DNA of 64,000 bases from the NCBI GenBank assembly GCA_007570785.1, contig ML662442.1, forward strand, positions 64,184,213 through 64,248,212, written 5' to 3'. Each line of letters begins with the position of its first letter. Within the stretch, counting starts at the first letter, position 1. The position numbers and the translations under genes were made by a program. Under the pieces are notes generated by a model, which did no database searches, was not told the DNA's origin, and was given only the letters and a program-made list of their open reading frames with translations. This stretch comes from Antilocapra americana (Eukaryota > Chordata > Mammalia > Artiodactyla > Antilocapridae). Of this stretch, positions 49,081 through 61,096 are shown piece after piece.

Positions 49081-49672
49081 ATGCAGATTGTCCTAGTATT
49101 GAGCTCTGGGGAGGGGTGGAGTGGTAAGGTGTGGGTAATTTCCTCAACGAAAATTTGTAAGAAGTACAAAAGCAAATTTTTTCTAGAGGTCATTTTAAGT
49201 ATTCAAAGTTTTCCTAAGTTATAATCATGCCTAGTGGCTGTATGGTGAAAGCAGTGAAAGGGCCAATAATATATCTCAAATATATGGTTATCTGATGGTC
49301 TAGCTTGATTTAAAGACAGATTAAGAGAGAAGGAACACAGAACTGGCCTGGGAGGAATAGCTGTTGGTGTTGAGTGATATGTACAAAGAGGTTCATTAAT
49401 CTATTCTGTCTATTCTTTTCTACTCTTGTGAGTGTTGAAATTTTCTGTAATAAAATATTAAGCAAACAAAGCTAAAAGAGTAGTTCTTAACATAAGCTCA
49501 ACTAACCCACTGAGGGATTTCAGTGACTCAGAAACCCTCCTGGAATCATATACAAAATATTGTGTGGATGGATTTACGTGGACTTTTCCTGGGGAGAAGG
49601 TCGCAAACTCTGATCAGATTCTTAGGAGTCTATTTTGCTAACATCAGAGCAATTGTAGTAAATAGCTCTCCT
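49081..49672. other. Intergenic sequence, no recognised feature
   Basis: No exon or clear repeat seen. Confidence 0.5.
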
Positions 49673-49682
49673 AACCTTTAGC

Positions 49683-49989
49683 TGATCTTCCCTGGTACCT
49701 CAGCTGGTAAAGACTCCGCCTACAAGGCAGGAGACTCCAGTTCAATTCCTGGGTCCGAAAGATTCCCTGGAGACGGGATAGGTTACCCACCCCGGGATTC
49801 TTGGGCTTCCCTGATGGCTCAGGCAAAAAGAATCTGCCTGCAATGCAGGAGACCTGGGTTTGATCCCTGGTTAGAGGGCTTGGCAACCCACTCCAGTATT
49901 CTTGCCTGGAGAATCCCCATGGACAGAGGAGCCTGGCAGGCTGCAGTCCATGGGGACGCAGCTGGACACGACTAAGCACAGCACAGCAC
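49683..49989 (+). mobile_element. Composite (double-headed) Bov-tA SINE
   Basis: A partial copy (tRNA head and first body segment, 49686-49802) runs straight into a complete Bov-tA (49803-49989). Flanked as one unit by AACCTTTAGC at 49673-49682 and 49990-49999. Same design as the composite at 8729-9055. Confidence 0.88.
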
Positions 49990-49999
49990 AACCTTTAGC

Positions 50000-50672
50000 C
50001 AACCCTCTTTGAAGATTATTTTTTTGTAGTTAATGTTTATAATTGAAATTTGAAAATAGAGTTCTTGAGGCTATGATCTCTTGCACAGACCCCGAAGTAC
50101 AAATAAGATTTGCCAAACCATGATGATTCTTGAAATCACTGTGATGTAAGAATTTGTGACTCTAAGGAACCTAAGCCTTTATAGGAAAGCAGAGTTGGGA
50201 AAATTGAGGTGGCAAGTAAAACCATGAAAGCTGTTACAATATGCTGTAAAGTTATTAAAGCAACATAATAATGGTGACATGTTAAATACAGCAAGTGAAA
50301 GTAACATTTTGTCTTAAAAGAGTAATTATGGGCATTGTAAAATTAATTTCCATTTACCTTTTCTAATAGGAGAAACTTATTCATTATCCCCCATTGAGCT
50401 GCTTTCAAATTAATTGGCTTTGCTGCTGATAATATGCATTCTAAAAAGCTCTTAGAATCCTGCCTCTCACTGCCTGGTTTGCCTCAATCTTGGTCCAAAT
50501 GTTCAAGACCTTTTAAATTTTGTCACTTGAAGTTGTTGATCCCCACCCCCCCAAGCCAACAGTGTTCTAAATACACATAGAGTGAAATAGCACTTAAGAA
50601 TGCTTTAATACGCTCTCTTATTTCTAAGACTTGTATCTGTGATAACTTTTTTTCTCAGCTTCCAATAATCAC
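50000..50672. other. Repeat-poor intergenic block
   Basis: No retroposon recognised. 50370-50480 is a candidate non-coding element only. Confidence 0.4.
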
Positions 50673-50673
50673 A

Positions 50674-50880
50674 GGGCTTCCCTGGTGGCTCGGATGGTAA
50701 AGAATCTGCCTGCAATGCAGGATATGGTTTCGTTAGAAAACTTCTATTCTGTCATTCACTTTGTCTCTGTTCTTTTTATAAGTAAACCCACTCCAATATT
50801 CTTGCCTGGAGAATCCCACGGATGAGGAGCCTGGTGGGCTATAGCCCACAGGGTCTCAAAGAGTTGGACACTGCTACTAC
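50674..50880 (+). mobile_element. Bov-tA SINE with replaced middle segment
   Basis: Head (GGGCTTCCCTGGTGGCTCGG to GCAATGCAGGAT) and body from AACCCACTCCAATATTCTTG are typical. Positions 50733-50783 between them are AT-rich non-SINE sequence where the B-box and first body segment should be. Confidence 0.85.
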
Positions 50881-51957
50881 TAATATTTTTAAAAAATTTA
50901 AAAAAGTCCAAAAGTATAGCTGTGATGATGATAATGACTGGTAATGATTACCCTGAGCTAGAGTATGTCCTTGGCATGTATTAACACCTGCAATTCTCAT
51001 GTCAGCCCTAGAGGTAGTATCAGAAAAATTATCTCAAACTTAGAAATACGTAAAAGAGATCAGTGGTGTCTTTCCAAGGTATTGCTGGGATTGCATGTTT
51101 GATTTCCTATTGCCTGAGTAGACTATATTACACTTTGTACTGGCAGAGATTAACTTGCAGATTTGTGTTAAGATGTAACTTGAGATTTCTATTGGATTGA
51201 TGGTCTAGGGGGCGTAAGGATAGTGATGAGCCCAATGATTATGGTTTATTGTCCTCTTAGATATTAACTAATTTTGTTTCTAATCTGCCTCTTACCCAGA
51301 TCTTTGTTAAATTGCCCATAAATGCCTACTTTCTTAAATGTCCTTTGGTCCATTTTTAATATCTTACTTTTCCCTTGTTAAGTAATGAGTTAACTAAAAC
51401 TTTTGACATGTTCATTTTTTTAAAACCTTTTAAAAGTCATACTCTAACACTAACCATTTGCATTATAATTTTCTAACATAGTATATTATCCTGTTGTGTG
51501 GACTACAGCTAGTTTACTTAGTATATTCTCCTGCTATAGGATGCTGATGTTGCTACTAATATGTTTCCTTTTAAGGAAAAAAATGCTATATTACATATAT
51601 TAAATATTTTGTGGCTAAGCCTTTGCATTTTGTTGAATTATAACTGTACAAATGAAATTTCTCTGTCAAAATTATCATTTTAAAGACATTTGTTAGACAG
51701 GGCTCAGTTGCCCTCCAGAAATTTTGTACCAGTTTATACCTCCACAGAACATGAGAATACCCATTTTCATCCTTCAGATCCCCTTTCCCCCTAATGATTC
51801 CCAATAGTTGTGACTCATACATGTAATAAAAAAGGAAAATGGGAAAATGTATAACAAAAATTTTGAGAAGGAAAGAACTTAGAGTTGAGGATAATTTGCT
51901 GCATTGTGTATTGTTTAAGAAATTTATCTTATTGTAGTGTAGTTGATTTGTGTGCCT
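50881..51957. other. Intergenic sequence, no recognised feature
   Basis: AT-rich. A trace near 51440-51800 may be an old L1 3' region, but no safe call can be made. Confidence 0.4.
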
Positions 51958-52158
51958 GTGTGCTCAGTTGTTCAGCTGTATATTACTCTGTGATCCTATG
52001 GACTGTAGGCTGCCAGGCTCCTCTGTCCATGGGATTGTCCAGGCAAGGATACTGGAGTGGGTTGCCATTTTCCTTCCCAACCCAGGGATCTAACTTGTGC
52101 TTCCTGCATCTTTGCATTGACAGGTGAATTCTTTACCATTGAGCCACCTGGGAGCCCT
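51958..52158 (-). mobile_element. Bov-tA SINE
   Basis: Reversed copy (GTGCTCAGTTGTTCAGC through ACCATTGAGCCACCTGGGAG). Diverged. Confidence 0.92.
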
Positions 52159-52169
52159 AGAGATGATTT

Positions 52170-52350
52170 ATAATATAGTTATATATATATATATTTTTTT
52201 TCATATTCTTTTCTATTATGATTTATCACAGGATATTGAATATAGTTCCCTGTGCTGTATAGTACGACTTTGTTGTTTATCCATTCTATGAATAAAAGTT
52301 TGCATCTGCTAATCCCAAACTCCTAATCCATTTCTCTCCCACTCCCATGT
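52170..52350 (-). mobile_element. Antisense L1 3'-end fragment (cetartiodactyl type)
   Basis: Contains CACAGGATATTGAATATAG and GTTTGCATCTGCTAATCCC, landmarks of the reversed L1 3' region of cetartiodactyls. Confidence 0.7.
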
Positions 52351-52480
52351 ATTACATATTAAAGGCAGATTGTATTATTTGAGACTCAACCTGAGTAGGG
52401 TTGGCAATATTTATTTTCTAACTTATCTAATTTATATGCTGGGATGACTCTCCAGTTCTGGGACATCTGATTATGGCCTG

Positions 52481-52684
52481 ACTTCCCTGCTGGCGCAGAT
52501 GGTAAACAATTCGCCTGCAATGCAGAAGACCCTGATTTGATCCCTGGGTCAGGATGGTCCCCTGAAGAAGGAAGTGGCCACCCACTCCAGTATTCTTGCC
52601 TGTAGAATCCCATGGACAGTGGAGCCCTGCGGTCTACAATCAATGGGGTCACAAAGAATTGGACACAACTGAGCAAATAACACT
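52481..52684 (+). mobile_element. Bov-tA SINE
   Basis: Forward copy (GACTTCCCTGCTGGCGCAG to GGACACAACTGAGCAAATAA). Confidence 0.93.
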
Positions 52685-54167
52685 TTCGTACTTAATTATG
52701 GTCTGCCGCAAATAAATAACCCAGAGAACACCTAAATTTCAGCAATATCTTTTCCTTCATAAAACCATAATCTATTTTTATAATGAAAACTAAAACATTT
52801 CCTGAGTTAAATAATAAAGAAAAAACTAGGTGAACTTAAATTTTTTTTTTTAGTCAGTACATGTTTTGAAATGTGTATAACATGGCAGTTTCATTTATCT
52901 TATCCATCAAAAACTTAATTCTATTTTCAAGACATGAAAAATGTAAATTCTCTAGATTTGTGATTTCTTAAATTTCACTATGAGAAAAAGTCCTATAACA
53001 CCGCTGTTACTAGTCCAAGTTTTACAATCTTTCAGTGCTTTATGAATATTTATTTTAATAGTCAGTGAGAGATGTCACAAAATCCAGACAGAGAGTGGGC
53101 TGCTGGCAGCCAGTTCAGGACTCAAAGAACTAAGAGGAGAGAGAGGGAGAGACAGAGCAAGGAGGAGAATTCAGTGCTTTTGGAAAGAAGTTAAATGCAT
53201 TTCCTTTTTGTTGGCAAAGACTATCTAATAGAGTAAAAGCATTGACACTGTCTTGAATACCTCATAACTTTCCATTTCCATTTAAGCCCAGAGTAATCTC
53301 AAGTTGGGATGAAAATATATATATTAATTAGTGTAAACTCATTGATAACTCTCAAACTTGAACAAGAGTCTGATGGTAGACTAGGCAGCCTTTGCCCCAG
53401 TATTTTTTCCCTTGGGAGGTGGGAACCAGGCAGAGAAAAGAGGAGGAGGTAAGCAGGGGATGGCTGAAAAATCAGTGAATCCAGGGGGCTGTGCTCCCAT
53501 CTCCCCAAATGCCTAACCTGATATCAGACCTATGTTTGGAAAAACATGCTCCTCTTACGCTGCGTGTTATTCTTCTTTTGGGTGTTTTCTGAATTTCTGC
53601 TAAAAACACTTAGCTCCTTCTAATTCTTAAACATGTTCCAGGCTTTCATAACCATTAAGGTGAACAACAACCAAAGGGTCACTGAAATCGTTAATCTCAG
53701 TGCTTGAATATCCAGATGTTGGGGGATGTTTACCAGAAATTTTCCCTAATGAGCCAAGCCACTTGGGCACGGTGTTTTGGGTGTTGTAAGAAAGGCTTTC
53801 TTGCAAATTCGTTCAAGAATATCCTCTTTGGTCAAAGAGCCAAACCTCAGGTCTGGAATACTACAGATTTATTTCTAAACTGAGACAATTTCAAGACAAA
53901 AAGACAAGTCTGATCAGAAATTAAAATTGAATCCAGAGTAAAGCTCAAATAACAGAGTTTGAAGGGTCTAGATTTCTGCCTACTCTAGAATATAGTTTCA
54001 GGACACCAGGGTGTGGCTTTAATGCAATGAGCAGATGGGGTCCGTGTATAAACATGCAGTGAGCTGTGGAATTCTTACACTCCCCAACTCTAAGTATTCT
54101 GCATATCTAAATTCTGCATATCCATGAAAAACATTTCAACTGAAGAAAAGGAAACACAGACTAATGA
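52685..54167. other. Intergenic sequence, no recognised feature
   Basis: No exon or identified retroposon. A purine-rich stretch occurs at 53100-53170. Confidence 0.5.
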
Positions 54168-54307
54168 GGGTATTTTTTGTCTGTTTGTTTTGGCCATGCC
54201 ACATAGCATGTGGGATCTTAGTTCCCCACCCAGGGATCAAATCCACACCCTCTGCATCCCTTCATTGGAAGTGCAGAGTCTTAACCACTGGACCACCAGG
54301 GGAATCC
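54168..54307 (-). mobile_element. CHR-type SINE
   Basis: Reversed cetartiodactyl CHR element: TTTTGGCCATGCCACATAGC, GGGATCAAATCCACACCC (B-box) and ACTGGACCACCAGGGGAATC. Confidence 0.88.
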
Positions 54308-54609
54308 ATGAAAAATGATTTTCTCTAAGCTTCTCTATCTGATTCCCTTGAGGAAATCCATTTTCATAGGAATTTGCCCAATGTGTCACCCCTTGCTTCT
54401 GCACTCACTAAGACCAGCAGAGTGTTCCAGCCCATCACAGGCATGAGAGGCCCTGAGGACCCAGAGAAACCTGGAGCTTCCGCAGTCTGGGGTCCTTTGG
54501 GATATTGCTATCATGCCAGCCAGAGACAGAAGAGTAGGAGAGCCACATGGAGAAATGCTTTAGAGGAGATACTGGGCCAACCCAGACTCCTAAAGGCTTT
54601 TTCTGAGTG

Positions 54610-54891
54610 CCGCCGCTGCTGCTGCTGCTAAGTCGCTTCCGTCGTGTCCAACTCTGTGCGACCCCATCGACGGCAGCCCACCAGGCTCCCCCATCCCTGG
54701 GATTCTGCACGCAAGAACACTGGAGTGGGTTGCCATTTCCTTCTCCAGTGCATGAAAGTGAAAAGTGAAAGTGAAGTCGCTCAGTCGTGTCCAACTCTTA
54801 GTGACCCCATGGACTGCAGCCCACCAGGCTCCTCCGTCCATGGGCTTTTCCAGGCAAGAGCACTGGAGTGGGTTGCCATTGCCTTCTCCGG
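54610..54891 (-). mobile_element. Bov-A2 SINE (dimeric) with GCC/GCT tail
   Basis: GCC/GCT repeats are followed by two Bov-A monomers (ACGGCAGCCCACCAGG and ACTGCAGCCCACCAGG) with an AAAGTGAAAAGTGAAAGTGA linker. Flanks TTTCTGAGTG at 54600-54609 and TTTCTGAATG at 54892-54901 are the target duplication with one change. Confidence 0.95.
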
Positions 54892-54901
54892 TTTCTGAAT
54901 G

Positions 54902-55699
54902 GGATCTTATATGATGAGTTTGTACCCTGGGATATTAGAAATATAATTATTTGTCTTAGGATTAGGTAAGAGCAGGATTTGTGTCTGTGAAAGAGGTGAT
55001 AAGAGATGAGATGGCTTGTTTCTCAAAATAAGTGACTGAGTATGTTTTCTCCACATCAGACATCAGATTTAACCTAACTCTAGATAGCTGGACAATCACA
55101 TAATTTAAGGATTGCCTCACACTCTACTACCTTTCTGGCACAGAGGAAACACACGTGAAGCATAGAAAATGGAAACTATGCAGTGCTTTTTAGGTTGGGG
55201 TGAGAGAGAAGAGAACTGTGGTTCAGAGGGTGTGGTCAAGAGTCCTGGGAGTCACAGGGAATGCTCCAGGTCAGTACTGGTAGGAGAGGGAGTGTCCCTG
55301 CCTGGTGACTCATGGAGACAACGAAGCATCTTGGGTAACAAGAACTGGAGATAGACCTGCACCTCCAGGCTCTTCCTTGAATATTTTCCCTTCAGTCTTT
55401 CCAGATCTGATGTGACAGTCAGAAGAAAATGCCAAAGATGTTTTCTTGTGAGTGGAGGGTATGATCCAGAGGACACTCAGGGAAGTCTTTAGAAAACAGT
55501 AATGCTTGAAAGGTCTAAGTTCTGTTGTTTCCAAATCATGTTGTCACCAACTGAACTTGGGCCTGCCCGCTTGCCGAGCAGCAAAGCCAATTTATGGACA
55601 CTGGGCTGTGGTGAAGGAAAGTACCGTGTTTTCTGCAAGGCTCAGCAAAGAGAGCAGACAGCTCGTGGGCAAAAGATCCAAACTCTCCAATGGCTTTCA
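54902..55699. other. Intergenic sequence, no recognised feature
   Basis: No exon or identified repeat. Confidence 0.5.
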
Positions 55700-55709
55700 G
55701 GGAAGGGTG

Positions 55710-56005
55710 TTTTTTTTTAAAAAAAAAAATGTATTTACTTATTTATTGGCTGTGCTGGGTCTTTGTTGCTGTGCATGGGATTTCTCTAGTTGCAGCAAGC
55801 AGGGGCCACTCTCTAGTTGTGGTGCTTGGGCTTCGCATTGCTGTGGCTTCTCTTGTTGCAGAGGACGGACTCTAGGGCTCAGTGGTTGTGGCACATGGGC
55901 TTAGTTGCCCCACGACATGTAGAATCTTCCCAGACCAGGCATCGAACCTGTGTCCCCTGCATTGGAAGGTGGATTCTCAGTCACTGGACCACTAGGGAAG
56001 TCCCA
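55710..56005 (-). mobile_element. CHR-type SINE, long form
   Basis: A T-run and A-run are followed by the reversed CHR element (TGGCTGTGCTGGGTCTTTG, CAGGCATCGAACCTGTGTCC, GGACCACTAGGGAAGTCCC). GGAAGGGT-type flanks occur near 55700 and 56006. The overlapping open frames on the + strand are not genes. Confidence 0.88.
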
Positions 56006-56317
56006 GGAAGGGTTGTTAAAGGCAACATCTAGGGTGAGGGCTGTGGCGTGCATGGCTGTCTTCTGGTTAGCTGGTGGTGAGATAAAGCATGGTGTTTCAG
56101 GAAACTCAATCATCAACCTTCTGGTTCCAATCAATCTGGGGTCACAGTCACTAACCTCCACCTGGGTAGAGATCTTAGTTCCTTCAGAACCACTCAAAGA
56201 CAAGTGTCAGATTGTTAGTGTATCTTTTGGGGAGGAACAAGGATTCTGTTTTATTGCTGAACTGTTATTACTTTTCTTGCTTAATTGCTTTTTCTTTGTT
56301 TCTGCCTCCCCTCACTT

Positions 56318-56792
56318 CAGTTCAGTTCAGTTCAGTCACTCAGTTGTGTCCGACTCTCTGCGACCCTGTGGACTGCAGCACATCAGGCTTCCCTGTCCCT
56401 CACCAATGCCTGAAGCTTGCTCAAACTCATGTCCATCGAATCAATGATGGACAGTGATCTCATCCTCTGTCACCCCCTTCTCCTCCTACCTTCTCCTTAA
56501 TTTTTCCCAGCATCAGGGTCTTTTCAAATGAGTCAGTTCTTTGCATCAGGTGGCCAAAGTATTAGAGTTTCAGCTTCAGCATCAGTCCTTCCAATGAATA
56601 TTCAGGACTGATTTCCTTTAGGACTGACTGGTTTGATCTCCTTGCAGTCCAATGGACTCTCAAGAGTCTTCTCCAACACCAGAGTTCAAAAGCATCGATT
56701 CTTCGGTGCTCAGCTTTCTTTATAGTCCAACTCTCACATCCATACATGACCACTGGGAAAACCATAGCTTTGAGTAGATGGACTTTTGTCGT
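56318..56792 (-). mobile_element. Bov-B (RTE-class) LINE 3' end / ART2-type element
   Basis: Reversed copy starting with TTCAG repeats. The antisense translation shows VVMYGCESWTIKKAEHRR and KEISPEYSLEGLMLK of the Bov-B C-terminus. Near-identical 12-base flanks (CTCCCCTCACTT, CTCCTCTCACTT) at 56306-56317 and 56793-56804. Confidence 0.94.
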
Positions 56793-56804
56793 CTCCTCTC
56801 ACTT

Positions 56805-57679
56805 CCCTAATTAGTAACTCCTTGAATTTGCTCTTTGTAACTCAGGGAATACCTAGGAGACTAAAGCCTTTTCTACAAACAAGAAATGGAAGACACAGAG
56901 GGGCTTTGTTACCCCAGAGGACCCCACAGGATCCTGCTTGGTTTCCATGTTACTTCAGATACAAATTGTGGTTCTGAAATAACAAGGCTCAGGATAGAAG
57001 TACCTGAGCTTTCTGAATAAAAGTACCTTTTGAAAAGCTCTTAACTAAAGTTAATTTAATTTTTATACATGTTCCCTGTGTTCTTTTCATTTGTCAGAAA
57101 CCAATTTCAGAGGTAAATAGTTATCTGTCAATTTCATTAGATTAGACAAATGTAGTATAATTGTATAATTCTTCACTATTTCCCAATTACTATTCTTTTG
57201 CCTCAGATTGCTGAAGGAACATTTACCAATGCTATTAACTTGTTGATTTAAATCCTAGGCAACTTTGTCTCCAAATAAATTGACATTTATCTTCTTTCAA
57301 CATGATCCTACAAATGTAGGGTTAATATTTATCATGTAAATAAATATTTTATGCACATGGGTTTATTTCCAATTTATTTTCCTCTCAGTGCTTCAATGTC
57401 TATTTTATTCTGATATCTCTCAGATTACTGTAGCCTCTCTAGGGAAACTGTTTTCAGATTGAACTCAAATATGTTCTACAACAATTTCTAACCCAGAAAT
57501 ATCAGATGATGAAATATATAGATTTCAGGCCTTATTTGGCATCAGTGTAAAGCACAATAAATGTATCTTTCATACTAGTTCAAAACAAACACTAATAAAA
57601 TGAGCTTTAAAATCTATATTGATTATTATCTATAAACTCCTAAGGTTTGAAAAAAAGCTGTTAAAATTTTGGGGTGGAC
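56805..57679. other. AT-rich intergenic sequence, no recognised feature
   Basis: No exon or identified retroposon. Confidence 0.5.
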
Positions 57680-57890
57680 TGTACAGTTGGATGCCAACAA
57701 TAGCATTAATAACAGTTCTGTGTCCCAGGAGTTGAATTAAGCTTTTTTCATTCCTTCTCCCATTTAATCCTCACAATGCATTGAGAGGTGGATGTTATAG
57801 ATAAAAACAATCCCATAGCTAGTAAGTAGGAAACAGATTCAAGACTTGAACTCAGGTTTTTGGTACTAGTGCCTTATCTTCCCAGAAAGT
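57680..57890 (-). mobile_element. MIR SINE
   Basis: Reversed MIR: CCATTTAATCCTCACAATGC, AGCTAGTAAGTAGGAAAC, GACTTGAACTCAGGTTTTTG. Confidence 0.6.
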
Positions 57891-58980
57891 CTCCTTAGTC
57901 AGATTTAGACTCATAAGTACATAAATGTAGTCTTGGCTTTCCTCAAGATTCATTAGATCTCATTCTTTGATTTTTATAATTTTCTAATTTCCTAATTTAA
58001 AATGTTGTCTTTACAAATGGCCATACATGATGATATTTAGCATCAAGGAAACAGGCTGATAGTATGAGTACTCTACTTGCTATCCATAATTTTTTGAGAA
58101 TTCATAAGTTTGTCTTGGCAATATACCTAAATTCTAATTTGTGGTTGAAATGACATGACTGGACATGGAAACTACACTTTGTGTCTAACTATCGAATCAT
58201 TTGACTCTAATTCCTAAGTTTCCAGAAGGCATAAACTTCTTTGTCTTACGCCTGATTCCTTCCTGGGGAATTTCATACCAAAGAATACGAATTTTTCATG
58301 TCTTAAAAATCAAATCTGCTTTGAAGTCCCTCTGACCTTGATTGCTTATTTAGCAAATGATACACTCTAGTCACTTGCAGAAATGTGCTTTATTGATAAC
58401 ATGAGTTTCTTACCCCTATCTTTTGATCCCATTGTACTATTGTTTCCTGACTATGTATGTTACTTTGGGTGAATTCAAAGGTTAACAGTGCCATTATTTA
58501 GTTTGATTTATCACCAGCCATTTGGATCCTGAATATCTCATTTACACTGAATCAGGATTCTAATTATCAATAGTTAACTCAAAAGGTGCCAGATTTCAAA
58601 AGTATGTGTTTTCATTTCTAATTTTGGCCCGGGAATAGACTTTAATGTTCAGAAGAGTGAAATCACCTCAGCTTTCAGGAACACATTAACCATTATGGTT
58701 TCTTTGGCTCCTCTGAAGTTCTTCGGATTTGCACATATTTGATTTTGTTCTCAAAGCGTCCACCAAGACCTGTTCTTATCCTATTGGAATTGAGTAACCA
58801 CTGAAGGAATTCAGAAAATGACACTTTGACTTTTTATATTATTGCCTTGCAATAAAGTATATTTCAAAGAAAAACTAATATAGAAAAGAAAATCCACAAG
58901 ATAATATATCAGAATTGAATCTCATGTTCTTTGCAACTTCCCCAAGGCCAGCTTTCAACCTACACTGTTTTCACAATAAA
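57891..58980. other. AT-rich intergenic sequence, no recognised feature
   Basis: No exon or retroposon recognised. Confidence 0.5.
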
Positions 58981-58981
58981 G

Positions 58982-59029
58982 CAGCTGATTTCACATAACA
59001 TCTGTCGCTATGGTGACAAGAGAACAATG
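58982..59029. promoter_or_regulatory. Possible cluster of transcription factor sites (E-box, X-box-like, SOX-like)
   Basis: CAGCTG at 58982-58987, GTCGCTATGGTGAC at 59004-59017 (10 of 14 bases of the RFX X-box palindrome) and AACAATG at 59023-59029. The proximity is suggestive only; nothing proves regulatory use. Confidence 0.2.
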
Positions 59030-59190
59030 ATAGCCGGAAAACTAATAGTGTTTTTTCCAACTTGCTTTCTGGAATGTGTATTGGACATGGAAGCAGCAGC
59101 AAAGCATTTACTGAAGGGAGAGGTCAGTGAACCCATCCATCAAGGCACAATCTCTGTTTCAAATCAAGAAGGATAAGGGCTTTTGCCAGC

Positions 59191-59276
59191 AGTTAGTCTT
59201 TACCTGTGTGACTGCCTAAATTCCTTGAGAAGTTAGTCTTTACCTTTACCTGTGTGACTGCCTAAATTCCTTGAGA
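59191..59276. repeat. Tandem duplication of a 40-bp unit
   Basis: AGTTAGTCTTTACC to CCTTGAGA occurs at 59191-59230 and again at 59231-59276. The second copy is 46 bases because TTTACC is itself repeated once inside it. Confidence 0.95.
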
Positions 59277-59605
59277 AGAAATATAAAGAACATCAGTAAA
59301 CATTGCTAGGGAGAACATGGTGGAAGGAAAGAAAGAGAGTTGGGGAGATGAAAACATAAATAGCAATGTCTTGGCTTCAAATGATGTGAAGTGAAGCAAG
59401 CTCTGTGGGAAGCGAGAGAAAAGCAGTGGGGATGGGATCCAGGTATAAGGCATGGAGGTACTGTAGCTGGCTCTGAGCTGTGTGGCAGCTGACACAGTCT
59501 ATGTGGTTAACAAGACTACACGCATTAGCTTTCCATATGGTAATGCTTGTGATGCCCCTCTGGCTGTGGAACACTAATTAAGCTCAGATTAAAATATGGC
59601 AGGAG

Positions 59606-59731
59606 GGAATTCCCTGGCAGTCCAGTGGTTAGGACTTAGTGCTTCCACTGCCGGCCCTGAGTTCGATCCCTGGTCAGGGAATTAGGATCTGGCAAGCCAA
59701 GTGACCACAAATGAAACAACAACAAAAAAAT
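59606..59731 (+). mobile_element. CHR-type SINE
   Basis: Forward copy: GGGAATTCCCTGGCAGTCC, B-box GAGTTCGATCCCTGG, and an AAC-rich tail. Confidence 0.9.
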
Positions 59732-60354
59732 GATAGGACACACGAATACATGTGAAGTGGCTAACATGGGTTACCTTGGAGATGAGGTTATGTAGGGGAA
59801 GGAAGGAATAAAGGCAGTTGGGAGCCAAAAAATAAAAAATAAGCATGGATGCCATCACCGTTTTGAATGTCTCTAAGATATGGAAAGATGCGTACAGATG
59901 TTAACTCTCCTTCACACCTTTGAGGGGGCTTACATAGCACAGACAACCCTTCGGCTCTTGCTACAAGAGTTTTTGCCTGGGCCCTGGGAGTGAAGGGCTA
60001 ATAGGAGCCAGAAGAAAATATGTAGACTGTTCCTTGCAGCCCCAGCACTCAGTTTTAGATCTTTACCTCACAGATTTCTTATCCTTTTTTTTTTTTTATT
60101 TTTTATGAAGGAGGAGACAGGGTGATAATGTAGGGAATATTTTTATGGAAAGGAAGCACAGCCAGCATTATATCCAAGAATTTAAAAAAAAATCACTGAG
60201 TGACTTAAGGAACCTATAAAAAGTTCTCTGTTTAAAAAAAGTCTTACAGATGCCTAAAATTTCACCCATAATTAGGCAAGGGGTGGTTAATAGATTTCAA
60301 TTTATGGCCACCCCCATTCCAAGGGTTGCCACTATCTAGTGTGCCATTCTGATT
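59732..60354. other. Intergenic sequence, no recognised feature
   Basis: A poly(T) run near 60087-60103. Otherwise nothing recognised. Confidence 0.5.
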
Positions 60355-60835
60355 TTTTATGGCTGTGTATCAAACCATCCCAACACCGAGAGGCTTAAGA
60401 CAACAATAAACATTTTCTTGTGACTCTTCATGTCTGTAGAACAGGCATTCAGGAAGGGCTCAGCTGGTTGAGTCTGGCTTGGGGTCTCCCATGTGGATCA
60501 GTCAGATAGTGGCTGGGCAGTGGAGGTCTGGAGCAACTGGGAACTGACAGTGCATCTCTCTCTGTTTTTATATATACTTGGTCTTCTGCAAGCCTTCCTA
60601 ACTGCATGGTAGCCTCAGGGCAACCGAATGACTAAAGGCCTCAAGGATGTGTATCCCACCTTCAAGAGTGAATGTTTTAGCTAAGAAGGCAGATTCTGCG
60701 TCACCTTTTATGACTCAAACTTGGAAGGCCGGCAGAGTTGCATCTGCTATGTGGTATTGGTTACAAGTGAGTCACAAATCTGCCTAGATGCAAGAGGAGG
60801 GGAATTAAACCCCACCTCTTGGTGGGGGAGCAACA
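60355..60835 (-). repeat. Old LTR-like remnant, antisense
   Basis: GGCTGTGTATCAAACCATCC at the left is the reverse of the TTGTTATGCAGC-type end seen in the element at 35040-35322. The following AACAGGCATTCAGGAAGGGC and CTCCCATGTGGATCAGTC fit an old LTR-like repeat. Family not certain. Confidence 0.5.
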
Positions 60836-60943
60836 AGGTTCTAGGAAACACATGAGATGAGAGATACGGTTGTGGTCCTCTTTGAGAAATGCCACCTGCT
60901 GCCTATGCTTTAGGGCCCAGGGTGTATAGGAATGCTGTAAAGT

Positions 60944-61096
60944 GGTTTTCTGTTTGTTTGTTTCTGTTTTGTTTGTTTGGATATTTGGGCCAAGCTGCTC
61001 AGTTTGTGTGATCTTATTTCCCCAGTCAAGGATCGAACCTGGCACCTGGCAGTGGGATCACAGAGTTCTAACCTCTGGACTGCCAGGGAAGTCCCA
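60944..61096 (-). mobile_element. CHR-type SINE
   Basis: Reversed copy with GTTTGTTT-rich tail, AAGGATCGAACCTGGC B-box and CTGGACTGCCAGGGAAGTCC head. Confidence 0.88.

Noticed and set aside
55506..55904. 132-codon open frame on the + strand with cysteine-rich end
   Set aside because: The second half is translated from a reversed CHR SINE and a homopolymer; the first half has no recognisable feature.
55950..56447. 165-codon open frame on the + strand
   Set aside because: It begins in the CHR SINE, ends in a Bov-B fragment, and the middle shows no protein signature.
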